64,000 nt of DNA, from assembly GCF_000373585.1 (NCBI RefSeq), contig NZ_KB891879.1, positions 62,001-126,000 on the forward strand, read 5' to 3'. This DNA is from Streptomyces sp. MspMP-M5 (lineage in GTDB: Bacteria > Actinomycetota > Actinomycetes > Streptomycetales > Streptomycetaceae). Every line of letters begins with the position of its first letter. The stretch's first letter is position 1. The notes beneath the pieces are model-generated. The model was given only the letters and a program-made list of their open reading frames with translations. It had not been told where the DNA came from and did no database searches. The translations under genes and the position numbers were made by a program. Shown one piece after another: positions 1-11,987 of this stretch.

Positions 1-752
1 TCCACGGTGCGGGCGCGGTTGCCGCCGCCGTCGTGGAAGAGGACGGTGGGGCCGTTGCGGAGTTCGCCGCGGACGGTCGACTCGATGTGCGCGACGCTGC
101 CGCCCTCGAAGTCCTTGCTGTCGACGTTCCAGCCCAGCGGGCGCATGCCGTGCTCGGCGGCCAGCTTGCGGCTGTAGGGGGTGAAGGCGCCGCCGGGGGC
201 ACGGTAGTACTCGACCTTGGCGCCGCCCGCCGCGGCCTCGATCATCTTCTGGGCGTCGAGGATCTGCCGGGACTGGTAGTCCTCGGAGCGGTGGTCCATG
301 GCGGTGTTGTGGTCGATGGTGTGGTCGCAGAGCCGGTGTCCCTCGGTCACCACCTTCTTGACGAGGTCGGGGTGGGCCGCGGCCTGCGGGCCGATCATGC
401 AGAAGGTCGCCTTGACGCCGTTCTCCTTGAGGGCCTCCAGCACCTTCGGGGTCCAGACGGGGTCCGGGCCGTCGTCGATGGTGATGTTGAGGCTGCGGCC
501 GGGACGGTCGGAGGCGTGCACGATGGACGGGTCGACCGGAGCGGTGCGCGGCGGCTGCGCCGGCTTCCGTGCGTGGTCGACCGGGTCGGCCTCGGCGCTG
601 GGCTGGAGGAAGGCGAACGCCCCCGCCACCGCCAATGACGCCACCGCGGCGGTGGTCACGCCGATGATCCCGCCCTCGATCCCGAAGCGCCGTCCCGTGC
701 CGAAGCGCCGTCCCGTGCCGAAGCGCCGTGCCATGTCGAACCCGCCCCTCAT
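1..752 (-). CDS. Secreted or membrane-anchored polysaccharide deacetylase (NodB domain), C-terminus cut by window edge
   Basis: Family role: metal-dependent removal of acetyl groups from cell-wall or extracellular polysaccharide. Translating the minus strand gives an Arg-rich N-terminus, one hydrophobic segment (IIGVTTAAVASLAVAGAFAF) and a linker. The NodB domain follows, with motif 1 TIDDGPDP, the metal-binding HRLCDHTIDHN, motif 3 RAPGGAF, then LGWNVDSKDF and VLFHDGGGNR near the edge. The single hydrophobic segment fits a signal anchor. The start is ATG at 752 (MRGGFDMARRF); an in-frame ATG at 734 is equally possible. The N-terminal RRFGTG motif is encoded by an 18-bp tandem repeat. It is divergent from the two-component operon that starts at 888. 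The family call is firm, the substrate unknown. Confidence 0.9.
   Translation of the reverse strand, partial: MRGGFDMARRFGTGRRFGTGRRFGIEGGIIGVTTAAVASLAVAGAFAFLQPSAEADPVDHARKPAQPPRTAPVDPSIVHASDRPGRSLNITIDDGPDPVWTPKVLEALKENGVKATFCMIGPQAAAHPDLVKKVVTEGHRLCDHTIDHNTAMDHRSEDYQSRQILDAQKMIEAAAGGAKVEYYRAPGGAFTPYSRKLAAEHGMRPLGWNVDSKDFEGGSVAHIESTVRGELRNGPTVLFHDGGGNRARTV
683..730. repeat. 18-bp tandem repeat in the deacetylase N-terminus
   Basis: The unit CGAAGCGCCGTCCCGTGC occurs twice perfectly (683-700, 701-718), and a third partial copy follows. On the coding (minus) strand it gives repeated RRFGTG just before the membrane anchor. It keeps the frame, so copy-number change would only alter the length of the basic cytoplasmic tail. 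Confidence 0.85.
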
Positions 753-887
753 GTGCTCTGCTGTATTCCTGCCGGCGGCTGGTGTGCCCCTTTACACGGA
801 CGCCGCCTGCACCCCCTCAGATGCACAGGACTCGGGGCGGGATGCTCCTGTTACGGATCCATCATGAAACTTATTGATACTGGACCC

Positions 888-1592
888 ATGCCACGTGTAC
901 TGCTGATCGAGGACGACGCCGCCGTCCGCGACGGGGTGTCCCTCGCGCTGCGGCGGCGCGGCCATGACGTCGCGGCCGCGGCCAGCGGCGAGGAAGGGCT
1001 GGCGGCGCTGCCGTCCTTCCGCCCCGACATCGTGCTGCTGGATCTGATGCTGCCCGGCAAGGACGGCTTCGAGATCTGCCGGCTCATCCGCGCCGAGCGA
1101 CAGCTGCCGATCATTATGCTCACCGCCCGCGGCGACGACCTCGACGTGGTCCTCGGTCTGGAGGCGGGTGCCGACGACTACATCGTCAAACCGGCCCGCG
1201 GCGAGGTGCTGGAGGCCCGGATCCGGGCGGTGCTGCGGCGCACCGCGCTGCCCACCGACGGCGCCCCGGCCACCGAGCCGGGGCCCGCGCCGGTCGAGAC
1301 CTACGGCGAACTGGCCATCGACCGGGCCGGGCTGGTCGTGAGCAAGGGCGGCCAGGACCTGGCGCTGGCGCCGTCCGAGATGAAGCTGCTGCTGTTCCTG
1401 TCCGCGACCCCGGGCCAGGTCTTCAGCCGCCAGCAGCTGCTGGAGCACGTCTGGGAGCACAGCTACCACGGCGACGCCCGGCTGGTGGACGCCTGTGTGA
1501 TGCGGCTGCGGACGAAGATAGAGGACACCCCGCGCAGCCCCCGGTACGTGCAGACCGTGCGCGGCTTCGGTTACCGCTTCGGACCGCTGTGA
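888..1592 (+). CDS. OmpR/PhoB-family response regulator (AfsQ1-like)
   Basis: DNA-binding output partner of the kinase that follows. The receiver domain (residues 1-118) has the acidic pair in LLIEDD, the phospho-acceptor Asp52 in VLLDLMLPG, the conserved Thr in IIMLTARG and the Lys in DYIVKPA. A winged-helix domain fills the C-terminal 100 residues (SRQQLLEHVWEHSYHGDARL, ending VRGFGYRF). The sequence recalls Streptomyces AfsQ1, including the IVKP-x-R-G-E-V-L region. I chose ATG 888 because the receiver begins there; ATG 864 is also in frame. The stop overlaps the kinase start by four bases (GTGA), so the two are translationally coupled. Which genes it controls cannot be read from the sequence. 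Confidence 0.93.
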   Translation: MPRVLLIEDDAAVRDGVSLALRRRGHDVAAAASGEEGLAALPSFRPDIVLLDLMLPGKDGFEICRLIRAERQLPIIMLTARGDDLDVVLGLEAGADDYIVKPARGEVLEARIRAVLRRTALPTDGAPATEPGPAPVETYGELAIDRAGLVVSKGGQDLALAPSEMKLLLFLSATPGQVFSRQQLLEHVWEHSYHGDARLVDACVMRLRTKIEDTPRSPRYVQTVRGFGYRFGPL

Positions 1593-3130
1593 GCCGCATC
1601 CGCCGCCTGCTGCCGGGCGTCTCCGCGGTGCGCGGACTGCGTGCCCGGCTCGTGGTGGCGTTCCTGCTGGTGGCGGCGGTCAGTGCGCTGACCACCGCCG
1701 GGCTGACCTACCGCGAGGCGCGCAACGCCATCCTCCAGCGGTCCCAGGACACCGCCGTCAACGACCTGCGGGCCCAGGTCAATTCCCTGGCGCCGGAGCT
1801 GGCGGTGCCGCCGTCCCGGTCCGACCTGGACTTCTTCCGGGTGAAGCTGGAGCGCTCCGGCCAGTCCCGCGACTGGGACATCTCGGTGCACTACAACGGC
1901 GTCCCGGACGACGACGCGAGCGGGCTGCGGCGCGACATGGTGGTGCCGGCCGACTTCAAGGCGTCGGTGGAGAAGCGCCGGGTGCCGGCCTTCCAGCGCA
2001 TCGACCGGGACGGCTCGCCCTGGCTGCTGATCGGGATGCCGGTGCGGCAGACCGACGGGCGGCCGTCGGCGCTGACGGTCTACGCACAGTTGCCGCTGCG
2101 TTCGGAGGAGGCCAACGTCGAGGCGCTGGTGACCGCCGCGCGCGGCGGGGCGCTGCCGGCGTTCGCGCTGGCGGTGATCCTGCCGCTGATCGCGGCGCGC
2201 GGGGTGTTGCGGCCCGTCCGGGGGCTGCGGCAGGCCGCCGGGCGGATCGCCGAGGGCAAGCTGGACACCCGGCTGGAGTTCAAGGGCGCCGACGAACTCG
2301 CCGATCTGTCGCGGACGTTCAACGAGATGGCGGCGAAGCTGGAGGAGAGCATGGCGGAGCTGCGCCGGATGGAGGCGAACTCCCGGCGGTTCGCGGCCGA
2401 TGTCTCGCACGAGCTGCGGACGCCGCTGGCGGCGATGTCCGCGGTCACCGACGTGCTGGACGAGGACGCCGACTCCCTCGACCCGGACACCGCCTCGGCG
2501 GTCCGGCTGATCAGCCAGGAGACCGGGAAGCTGGCGCGGATGGTGGAGGACCTGATGGAGGTCTCGCGGTTCGACGCGGGCGCCGCCGCGCTGCACCTGG
2601 ACGAGGTGGACGTCGCCGAGACGATCCGCAAGACGCTCCAGGCCCGTGCCTGGCAGCAGCGGGTGACCGCGGAGCTGCCGGACGACGTCCGGGCCCGGCT
2701 GGACCCGCGCCGGCTGGACGTCGTGGTGGCCAACCTCGTCGGCAACGCCCTGCATCACGGCGGCGAGCCGGTCCGGGTGGTGCTGCGCGCGCCGGAGCCG
2801 GGCGATGCCACCCTGCGGATCGAGATCCGCGACAGCGGCCCGGGGATAGACCCCGAGGTGCTGCCGCATGTCTTCGACCGCTTCTACAAGGCGGACTCGG
2901 CCCGCGCCCGGTCCGAGGGCAGCGGGCTGGGGCTGGCCATCGCGCAGGAGAACGTCCGGCTGCACGGCGGCACTTTGCGCGCCGCCAACGCCCCGGAAGG
3001 CGGCGCGGTGTTCACCGTCGAACTGCCGCTGCGGCACGAGGAGGCACCGGCCGACGGTCCGGCCGACGGGGCCGCGGACGAGCCGGCGGGGAAGCCCTCG
3101 GCCACCGGGAAGGGAAGCGACACCGCATGA
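1589..3130 (+). CDS. Membrane sensor histidine kinase (HAMP, HisKA, HATPase)
   Basis: Autophosphorylating sensor paired with the regulator upstream. Order: TM1 at about residues 20-42, an extracytoplasmic loop of about 145 residues, TM2 at about 188-206, a HAMP linker, and a dimerisation helix with phospho-acceptor His274 in DVSHELRTPL. The ATPase domain shows the N box NLVGNALHH, G1 DSGPGID and G2 GSGLGLAI. A low-complexity tail rich in Ala, Asp and Gly ends the protein. The start is the GTG at 1589, inside the stop of the regulator, and the end overlaps the lipoprotein start (ATGA). All three genes therefore form one tightly coupled operon. The signal sensed is unknown. Confidence 0.94.
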   Translation: MSRIRRLLPGVSAVRGLRARLVVAFLLVAAVSALTTAGLTYREARNAILQRSQDTAVNDLRAQVNSLAPELAVPPSRSDLDFFRVKLERSGQSRDWDISVHYNGVPDDDASGLRRDMVVPADFKASVEKRRVPAFQRIDRDGSPWLLIGMPVRQTDGRPSALTVYAQLPLRSEEANVEALVTAARGGALPAFALAVILPLIAARGVLRPVRGLRQAAGRIAEGKLDTRLEFKGADELADLSRTFNEMAAKLEESMAELRRMEANSRRFAADVSHELRTPLAAMSAVTDVLDEDADSLDPDTASAVRLISQETGKLARMVEDLMEVSRFDAGAAALHLDEVDVAETIRKTLQARAWQQRVTAELPDDVRARLDPRRLDVVVANLVGNALHHGGEPVRVVLRAPEPGDATLRIEIRDSGPGIDPEVLPHVFDRFYKADSARARSEGSGLGLAIAQENVRLHGGTLRAANAPEGGAVFTVELPLRHEEAPADGPADGAADEPAGKPSATGKGSDTA

Positions 3131-3756
3131 TCGTCCGCCAGCAGACCACGAGCCGGACGGCCGCGCACCCTGCCGCCGCCGTCCGCCGTCCCGGCCGCCG
3201 GGCCGCCCTGGGCGCCCTGGCCGGCGCGCTCACCGCCACCCTGGCCGGCTGCGGCATCGAGACCACCGATGTGATCGACGCCGGGGAGCCGGCCAACGGG
3301 GTACGGGCCCCGGGCAAGCCGCCGGCCGATGTGCAGCTGTTCTTCTACGGGCCGGATGGACTCCACCCGGCGACCCGCCCGGCGAAGGAACCCCTGGACC
3401 CGCAGGCCACCATCGACCTGCTCGTGAAGGGGCCCAACCACGCCGAGCGGATGCGCGGGCTCTCCAGCGTGGTGCCCAAGTTCCCCGCTCCGCTGACCGC
3501 CACGACCGGGCCCGGCCGGGTCTCGATCACCCTGCCGGTGAACGCCAAGCTGCTGGACCCGGCCTCGCTGAACCAGCTGGTGTGCACCGCCGCCAACGCC
3601 CGCGTCCCCGGGGGCAAGCCACCGGGCCAGGTCACGGTGACGCTGGTCGGCCACGGGGTCCGGGTCGGCCCCATGGTGTGCGGCGGCAACAACGCCTTCC
3701 CGCTGGTCCAGCCGACCCCGACCAGCGCCGCCGACACCGCCGACGGAGGCGACTGA
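3127..3756 (+). CDS. Lipoprotein with GerMN-like domain, third gene of the two-component operon
   Basis: Small exported lipoprotein of 209 residues. The N-terminus has twin Arg pairs followed by a hydrophobic stretch and a lipobox LAGC, which puts the modified Cys at residue 42. The mature part (VQLFFYGPDGLHPATRPAKE, then DPQATIDLLVKGPNHAERMR) resembles GerMN-type domains often encoded beside actinobacterial kinases. Its ATG overlaps the kinase stop by four bases, so it is co-translated and may modulate the sensor loop outside the membrane; that role is inference. The paired Arg might mean Tat export, but Sec is equally plausible. Confidence 0.83.
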   Translation: MIVRQQTTSRTAAHPAAAVRRPGRRAALGALAGALTATLAGCGIETTDVIDAGEPANGVRAPGKPPADVQLFFYGPDGLHPATRPAKEPLDPQATIDLLVKGPNHAERMRGLSSVVPKFPAPLTATTGPGRVSITLPVNAKLLDPASLNQLVCTAANARVPGGKPPGQVTVTLVGHGVRVGPMVCGGNNAFPLVQPTPTSAADTADGGD

Positions 3757-3853
3757 CCCGGCCGCCCGGTCCGTCCCGCACCCCGGGCCGGACCGGGACC
3801 TGCGCTACGGTGAAGGGACGAGGACCGTCCGGCCCGCACCTCGGGAGAATCCC

Positions 3854-4255
3854 ATGACCGAGCGCAAGCCTCCCGGCGTCAGCTTCGAGAGCTGGGTCGA
3901 CAAGCAGATCCGCGAGTCGGCCGAGCGCGGCGGCTTCGAGCAGCTGCCCGGCTTCGGCAAGCCCCTCCCCCACCTCGACCGGCCCTACGACGAGACGTGG
4001 TGGATCAAGGACAAGATGAGCCGGGAGCAGATCTCCTTCCTCCCGCCCACCCTCGTCCTGCGCAAGGAGGCCGAGGACGCCCTGGCGGCCGCCGCCGACG
4101 CCCCCACCGAGGCCGCCCTGCGCCGCATCCTCACCGACATCAACGACCGGATCCGCACCGCACTCGCCGCCCCGCCGGAGGGCCCGCCCCTCAACCTCAC
4201 CCCCTACGACATCGAAGAACAGACCCGCAAGTGGCGGGAGAGGCACGGGGGTTGA
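3854..4255 (+). CDS. DUF1992 (DnaJ-C28-like) protein
   Basis: A 133-residue soluble protein made almost entirely of a DUF1992 domain. The hallmarks are WVDKQIRESAERGGFEQLPG, then GKPLP, and the later LRKEAED and INDRIR helical segments. The family is named after a domain of human DNAJC28; its biochemical role is not established. There is no J domain, signal peptide or membrane segment. GGGAG lies 6 bases before the ATG and sets the start. It converges with the gene on the opposite strand, about 30 bp away. Confidence 0.9.
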   Translation: MTERKPPGVSFESWVDKQIRESAERGGFEQLPGFGKPLPHLDRPYDETWWIKDKMSREQISFLPPTLVLRKEAEDALAAAADAPTEAALRRILTDINDRIRTALAAPPEGPPLNLTPYDIEEQTRKWRERHGG

Positions 4256-4285
4256 GCCTGCGGGCTCGGCCCGTCACCGCGCCCG

Positions 4286-5575
4286 TCACCGCCCCGCCGG
4301 TGCCAGGTGGATGCGGAGGAAGCGCGGGCGGTAGAGGGTGACGTCGCCGTTGACGACGGGGTCGGCGGGGGTGCCGGGTGGGCCTAGCCAGTTGATGTCG
4401 TAGCTGAGGAGCAGGCCGGCGGGGGTGGTGAACTCCGGGTGGGCCTGGGGGTTGTAGGCCGCGACGTGGGCGGGGTCGGGGCCCGCCGGGCGGGGTGGGG
4501 CGATCCGGCCGGATGGGCCGTGCCAGGGGCCCTGGGGTGCGCAGGCCCAGTAGCCGGTGATGGTGCGCAGTCCGGCGGTGCCGCCGGCCGCGGTGTCCAT
4601 GGTGAGCAGCACCCAGGTCCCGCCGTCGCGGACGACGGTGAAGGCGCTGCCGACGCCGCGCCGGCCGCCGCCGCGCAGCACCGGCACGGCCCGCGCGGCG
4701 TCCGGCCGCCAGTGGGCGCCGTCCCAGTACCGCCAGGCCGCCCGGTCGGCGAGCCGGCCGGCCGGGACCCGGGCCAGATAGCCGCTGTCGGCGGGGGACG
4801 AGGGCGGGTCGTCGCCGCCGAAGACATAGGTCCGGGCGCCGTCGCGGACGAGTGCGGTGCCGTAGAGGACGCGCCGGGCCGGGTCGGTGACGGTGCTCTG
4901 GTCGGCGACGGGAGCGATCGACTCCAGCCGGAGGTCGGGCAGGGAGAGGGTGGCGACCTCGGTGCCGTGCGGCATCCCGAAGATCCAGGGGCCGCTGCCG
5001 GGGACGCGGTTCCACAGCAGCACCCGGACGACCCGGTCGGGTGAGCCGGGGGCGCGGGGCTCCACGGCCGCCTGGACGGGCCAGCGCCAGCCGCCGCCGG
5101 GCGGGTCGGGGAAGAACGGTCCGGGTGCGGCCGGGGTGCCGCCGGTGAGGGTGCGCTCCGGGGTGCCCGACGGGGACATCACCACGAGGGAGTTGTGCCG
5201 GAGGTAGGGGGTGCCGCCGGTGTCGGTGGTGCGCCAACTATGGGGCGCGCCTTGGGGGTTGGGCGGCGGGTGGACCCGGTCGAGGAAGGTGTCGGAGAAC
5301 AGCCAGAGCGTCCGGCCGTCGGGGAGGCGCACCGAGTGGGTGCCGTCGCCGCCGGTCCAGTCGTCGGTGCGGGTGTTGTCGTCGCCGTAGCGGGCGAACG
5401 CCGTGGTGGTGGCGGGGTCCGTGGTCCAGGAGGCGAGGGTGCGTCCCGTGCAGGCGGCGCGGTCGGTGCCCGGTTGCGGGGCCGGCGCCAGCACGGCGGC
5501 GAGGGCGGCCAGGAGCAGGAGTCCTACTAGCAGGGCGGCGGCGAGGGTGGTGCGGGTGATCGGCGGGTGGTGCAT
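4286..5575 (-). CDS. Secreted or membrane-anchored propeller-like protein, DUF4185/DUF5005 type
   Basis: A 429-residue exported protein. The first 30 residues form one hydrophobic segment ([20 protein letters not shown]), an uncleaved anchor or a signal peptide. Repeated blade-like motifs follow: [52 protein letters not shown] and LLSYDINWL. This pattern is typical of DUF4185/DUF5005 secreted proteins, which resemble glycoside-hydrolase propellers. Only two Cys are seen in the exported part. Substrate and catalysis are unknown. The gene stands alone between a convergent neighbour and the divergent mut operon. Confidence 0.75.
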   Translation of the reverse strand: MHHPPITRTTLAAALLVGLLLLAALAAVLAPAPQPGTDRAACTGRTLASWTTDPATTTAFARYGDDNTRTDDWTGGDGTHSVRLPDGRTLWLFSDTFLDRVHPPPNPQGAPHSWRTTDTGGTPYLRHNSLVVMSPSGTPERTLTGGTPAAPGPFFPDPPGGGWRWPVQAAVEPRAPGSPDRVVRVLLWNRVPGSGPWIFGMPHGTEVATLSLPDLRLESIAPVADQSTVTDPARRVLYGTALVRDGARTYVFGGDDPPSSPADSGYLARVPAGRLADRAAWRYWDGAHWRPDAARAVPVLRGGGRRGVGSAFTVVRDGGTWVLLTMDTAAGGTAGLRTITGYWACAPQGPWHGPSGRIAPPRPAGPDPAHVAAYNPQAHPEFTTPAGLLLSYDINWLGPPGTPADPVVNGDVTLYRPRFLRIHLAPAGR

Positions 5576-5766
5576 TCCGCTCCTCGGTGGGGTGCGGGGC
5601 CACCGTAGCGCGCGGGGTGGCGACGTTCCGGGAGGGGCGGGAGGGGGGCCGCGGCCCTTCCGTGACGGTTCGCGCGGTACATGGCAATCGACGTTCCGTT
5701 CAACGAGGGCAAGGTCACAGCGTTGCCCCCTGCTCCGGCTAACGGTCGTTCGCCTAGCCTGCTGCC

Positions 5767-7649
5767 ATGACCGCCGAGTCCCCCGAACTCCCCCTGGCTG
5801 CCGCCTTCCCGACGGCGGAACGCGAGCAGTGGCAGCGCCTCGTCGAGGGCGTGCTGCGCAAATCGGGCGCTTCCGACGCCGCCGGTGTCGCCGCCGAGGA
5901 TGCGCTCGCCACCGATCTCCAGGACGGCATCCGTGTCCGTCCGCTCTATACCGCCGAGGACGCGCCGGCCGCCGCGGGTCTGCCCGGTTTCCCGCCGTTC
6001 ATAAGGGGGAGCCGGCCGGAGGGCACCGCCGCGTCCGGGTGGGACGTACGTCAGCGGCAGGTCGGCACCGATCCCCGGCAGGTCAACGAGGCGCTGCTGG
6101 CCGACCTGGAGAACGGGGTCACCTCGGTGTGGCTGACCGTGGGCGCCGGCGGGGTGCCGGTGTCCGGTCTGGCGCAGGCGCTGGAGGGCGTCTATCTGGA
6201 TCTGGCGCCGGTGGTGCTGGACGCGGGTGCTCAATTCCCGGCGGCGGCCGAGGAGTTGCTGCGGTTGTACCGGGAGTCCGGGGTGGCGCTGGCGGAGACG
6301 ACGGCCGTGCTGGGCGCGGATCCGCTGGGTCTGCTGGCGCGTACCGGGGACGACGGCGGGCTGGCCGAGGGGCTGGCGGCCGCCGTCCGGCTGGCCGGCC
6401 GGGCCGCGGAGAGTACGCCGCGGATCCGCGCGATGACGGTCGACGCGCTGCCGTATCACGAGGCGGGCGGTTCGGCGGCCGAGGAGTTGGGTGCCTCGCT
6501 GGCCACCGGTGTGGGGTATCTGCGGGAACTGACCGCGGACGGGCGGGGCCTGGACATCGACGCGGCCTGCCGGCAGCTGGAGTTCCGCTACGCCGCCACG
6601 GCCGATCAGTTCCTGACGCTGGCCAAGCTGCGGGCGGCGCGGCTGCTGTGGGCGCGGGTGGCGCAGGTGTGCGGGGCGTCGCCGGCCGCGGCCGCGCAGC
6701 GCCAGCACGCGGTGACGTCGACGGTGATGATGTCGCGTCGGGATCCGTGGGTGAACATGCTGCGTACCACCGTTGCGGCGCTGTCCGCGGGGCTGGGCGG
6801 CGCGGACGCGGTGACGGTGCTGCCGTTCGACGCGGCGCTGGGGCTGCCGGACGCGTTCGCCCGGCGGATCGCCCGGAACACCCAGTCGGTGCTGCTGGAG
6901 GAGTCGCATCTGGCGAAGGTGATCGACCCGGCGGGCGGCTCCTGGTACGTCGAGCGGCTGACGGCCGAACTGGCCCGGGCGGGCTGGGCGTTCTTCCAGG
7001 AGATCGAGGGCGCGGGCGGGCAGGCCGCGGCGCTGCGGTCGGGGATGATCGGCGAGCGACTGGCGCGGACCTGGCGGCGGCGCGGCGAGGATCTGGCGCA
7101 CCGCCGGGAGCCGATCACCGGCGTCAGCGAGTTCCCGAACCTCGCGGAGGCCGCGCTGGAGCGCGAGCCGGCCCCCGCGCCGGCCGGCGGCGGGCTGCCG
7201 CGGGTGCGCCGGGACGATGCCTTCGAGGCGCTGCGGGCGCGTTCGGACGCGCATCTGGCGGCGCACGGGGCGCGTCCGAAGGCGTTCCTGGCGGCGCTGG
7301 GCCCGGTCGCGGCGCACACCGCGCGGGTGGCGTTCGCCGCCAATCTCTTCCAGGCGGGCGGCATCGAGACCGTCTCGGAGCAGGTGACGGCCGCGTCGGT
7401 GGCCGAGGCGTTCGCGGCGAGCGGCGCCCGGATCGCGTGTGTGTGCGCCAGCGACGCGGTCTACGCGGAGCAGGCGGCGGAGGTGGCCGCGGCGCTGAAG
7501 GCGGCGGGTGCGGTGCGGGTGCACCTGGCGGGCAGGCCGGGTGCGCGCGGTGCGGAGTTCGCGGCGGCCGGGGTGGACACGTTCGTGTTCGCGGGCTGCG
7601 ACGCGGCCGGGGTGCTCTCCTCGGCCCTGGATGTCACGGAGGTGGCGGC

Positions 7650-7653
<4 letters not shown>
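5767..7653 (+). CDS. mutA: Methylmalonyl-CoA mutase small subunit
   Basis: Non-catalytic subunit of the heterodimeric, B12-dependent methylmalonyl-CoA mutase, which interconverts methylmalonyl-CoA and succinyl-CoA. In Streptomyces this links propionate and branched-chain amino-acid breakdown to the TCA cycle and to polyketide extender units. The 628 residues contain a mutase barrel ([28 protein letters not shown]). The C-terminal B12-type fold lacks the DxHxxG cobalamin motif, as expected for the small subunit. No good ribosome-binding site precedes ATG 5767, so the message may be leaderless or poorly initiated. Its stop overlaps the mutB start (ATGA). Confidence 0.96.
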
Positions 7654-9881
<2,228 letters not shown>

Positions 9882-9892
9882 GGCGGAGGGGC

Positions 9893-10924
9893 ATGGCTGC
9901 GAGGATCGATGTCGACCGGTACGCCGAGGGGGTGCGGGCCGGTTCCCGGGCCTGGATCGCCCGTGCGGTCACGCTGGTCGAGTCCACCCGCGCCGATCAC
10001 CGGGCGGCGGCCCAGCAGTTGCTGGTGCGGCTGCTGCCGTACTCCGGTGCGGCCCGGCGGGTGGGCATCAGCGGCGTGCCGGGCGTCGGCAAGTCGACCT
10101 TCATCGACGCCCTGGGCTCGCTGCTGACCGGGATGGGGCACCGGGTGGCGGTGCTGGCCGTCGACCCGTCCTCCAGCCGGACCGGCGGCTCGATCCTGGG
10201 CGACAAGACCCGGATGGAGCGGCTGGCGACGGACCCGGCGGCGTTCGTCCGCCCCTCCCCCACGTCCGGCACGCTGGGCGGGGTGGCACGGGCGACCCGG
10301 GAGTCGATCGTGGTGATGGAGGCCGCGGGCTACGACGTGGTGCTGGTGGAGACGGTCGGCGTCGGCCAGTCGGAGACCACCGTCGCCAACATGGTCGACA
10401 CCTTCCTGCTGCTGACCCTGGCCCGCACCGGCGACCAGCTCCAGGGCATCAAGAAGGGCGTCCTGGAGCTGGCGGACCTGGTGTCGGTCAACAAGGCGGA
10501 CGGGCCGCACGAGCGGGACGCCCGGTCGGCGGCCCGCGAACTGGCGGGCGCGCTACGGCTGTTGCAGCCACCAGACGCGGCCTGGACCCCGCCAGTGCTC
10601 ACCTGCAGCGCCCGCGAGGGCACCGGTCTGAAGACGGTGTGGGAGCGGGTGGAGCAGCACCGCACGCTGTTGGAGTCCACCGGCGCGCTCGCCGAGCGGC
10701 GCCGCGCCCAGCAGGTCGACTGGACGTGGTCGATGGTCCGGGATCGGCTGATCGACCGCCTCCAGGAGCATCCGGACGTCCGCCGGCTGGGGCCGGAGGT
10801 CGAACGGGCGGTCCGCGCGGGCGAGATCACCGCGACGCTGGCGGCGGAGCGGCTGCTGTCGGCCTTCGGCCTGGGCGAGGGCTTCGCCGAGGGGCCGGCC
10901 GGGGGCGCCGGCGGAGTTTCCTGA
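9893..10924 (+). CDS. meaB: Methylmalonyl-CoA mutase-associated GTPase MeaB
   Basis: G-protein chaperone that loads adenosylcobalamin into the mutase and protects it from inactivation. It has 343 residues, with Walker A GVPGVGKST at 61-69. The base-sensing and switch segments read VDPSSSRTGGSILGDKTRM and LVETVGVGQSETTV, and the NKAD motif (SVNKADG) is specific for guanine. GGAGGGG lies just before ATG 9893. As the last gene of the mutA-mutB-meaB operon it acts directly on the products of the two preceding genes. Tandem hairpins follow. Confidence 0.97.
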   Translation: MAARIDVDRYAEGVRAGSRAWIARAVTLVESTRADHRAAAQQLLVRLLPYSGAARRVGISGVPGVGKSTFIDALGSLLTGMGHRVAVLAVDPSSSRTGGSILGDKTRMERLATDPAAFVRPSPTSGTLGGVARATRESIVVMEAAGYDVVLVETVGVGQSETTVANMVDTFLLLTLARTGDQLQGIKKGVLELADLVSVNKADGPHERDARSAARELAGALRLLQPPDAAWTPPVLTCSAREGTGLKTVWERVEQHRTLLESTGALAERRRAQQVDWTWSMVRDRLIDRLQEHPDVRRLGPEVERAVRAGEITATLAAERLLSAFGLGEGFAEGPAGGAGGVS

Positions 10925-10966
10925 CGCTACATCAAGTCTCTTACAGGTTCGGACTGAAGAGACAGA

Positions 10967-11002
10967 ACCGGGGCTGACACCCCGGTGCGGATACTCATCC
11001 GC
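10967..11002 (+). terminator. Two adjacent hairpins after meaB
   Basis: ACCGGGG (10967-10973) pairs with CCCCGGT (10980-10986). GCGGAT (10987-10992) pairs with ATCCGC (10997-11002). There is no T tract, as is common in high-GC actinobacteria. They sit just behind the mut operon. Confidence 0.6.
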
Positions 11003-11087
11003 GGACCTGAGTAGCGCGACTCATGACGCCCGGGTGTCCGGCCCCGAGGATGTGGGTACCACCCACCGACCGGGGCCGGGAGTCATC

Positions 11088-11453
11088 ATGGGAGCCAACA
11101 GCTTTCCGCAGGACGTCGCGCGCGGGCTCTTCGAGGGCAATCCACTGGCCGGGCTGATCGAGGGGTTCTGCCTGACGCTGGCCGCGGGCGGCGACCTGGA
11201 GGCCAGGCCCGTGGTCCACGTCCAGCTGCGGCCCGGGGTGGCGCTGTCGGCGGTCGAGGCGGAGCAGTTGGCCAAAGCCTGCCAGCAGGGCCTCCAGCGC
11301 CAACTGGACGCCCATGAGGCGGACTTCGCGCCTCATCCGGAGCAGGGTCCGGCCGCGAACGAACTGGCCATCGCCGTGCACCCGTACCGCAGCGGCCCGT
11401 TCGCCGATCCCGCCTCGATCCGCGACGGCTATCTGCTGCGCGGCGACTCCTGA
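11088..11453 (+). CDS. Hypothetical protein of 121 residues
   Basis: I do not recognise the family. The protein is soluble, has no signal peptide or membrane segment, and reads as alpha/beta: LIEGFCLTLAAGGDLEARPV, then a helix VEAEQLAKACQQGLQRQLDA, then LAIAVHPYRSGPF. ATG 11088 is preceded by GGGAG at suitable spacing; an in-frame start at 11034 adds a Pro/Gly-rich stretch that looks non-coding. It converges with the ATPase gene on the other strand, only six bases away. Coding character is good (strong third-position GC), so I treat it as real. Confidence 0.6.
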   Translation: MGANSFPQDVARGLFEGNPLAGLIEGFCLTLAAGGDLEARPVVHVQLRPGVALSAVEAEQLAKACQQGLQRQLDAHEADFAPHPEQGPAANELAIAVHPYRSGPFADPASIRDGYLLRGDS

Positions 11454-11459
11454 TCGCGC

Positions 11460-11987
11460 TCAGCCGCGCGACATCACCGTGGCCCACACGGTCTTGCCGG
11501 AGTGGTCCGGCGGCGTCCAGCCCCAGGAGTCGCTCAGCTGGTTGACGAGGTGGAGTCCGCGCCCGGACTCGGCCAGGGCCTCCTGCGGCCGTAGCACGGG
11601 CGCCCGGGTCCCGCCGTCGGAGACCGCGCACAGCACCCCGCGCTCCTGCCGGGTCAGCGCCAGCCAGGCATGGCAGAAGCGTTCCTCGGAAAGGAAGTTG
11701 AAGCCCATGTCGAGGGGGTCGGCGGCGCCGTGCCGGAGGGCGTTGCTGACCAGTTCCGAGACGACCAGAACGGCGTTGTCGGCGAGGTGGGGGCACATCC
11801 GCCAGGCTTCGAGGGTGGTCCGGGTGAAGCGGCGGGCCTCGGCCACGGTGCACTCCGCACCGCTGAGCGCGCAGGCCGCGAAGCCGTCCGGCCCCGGCAT
11901 GCACCACGCATCCCGGCCGGTGGCGGCCGCTGGCTCCCCTCCTTCCCGGAGGGCGTCGCGCTCGGACTGTGCCGGGTGTGTGGTCAT
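11460..11987 (-). CDS. RsbW/AbaA-like ATP-binding regulatory protein (HATPase_c)
   Basis: A 175-residue anti-sigma-factor-type kinase domain. The N box reads LVVSELVSNALRHG, and the G1/G2 loops are reduced to AVSDGGTRAP and ESGRGLHLVNQLSDSWGW. Three Cys in the N-terminal part (CMPG, CALSG, CTVAE) recall the Streptomyces subgroup of these proteins. The start is ATG 11987, with GGAGA upstream; the longer frame to 12101 would begin in a non-coding Arg/Pro stretch. Together with the divergent DUF397 and WhiJ-type genes it forms the three-protein set common in Streptomyces differentiation loci. A partner sigma or anti-anti-sigma factor is not visible nearby. Confidence 0.86.
   Translation of the reverse strand: MTTHPAQSERDALREGGEPAAATGRDAWCMPGPDGFAACALSGAECTVAEARRFTRTTLEAWRMCPHLADNAVLVVSELVSNALRHGAADPLDMGFNFLSEERFCHAWLALTRQERGVLCAVSDGGTRAPVLRPQEALAESGRGLHLVNQLSDSWGWTPPDHSGKTVWATVMSRG

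Noticed and set aside
1571..3037. Minus-strand frame of 488 codons inside the kinase gene
   Set aside because: A shadow of high-GC codons; no motif, and the plus strand encodes a complete kinase.
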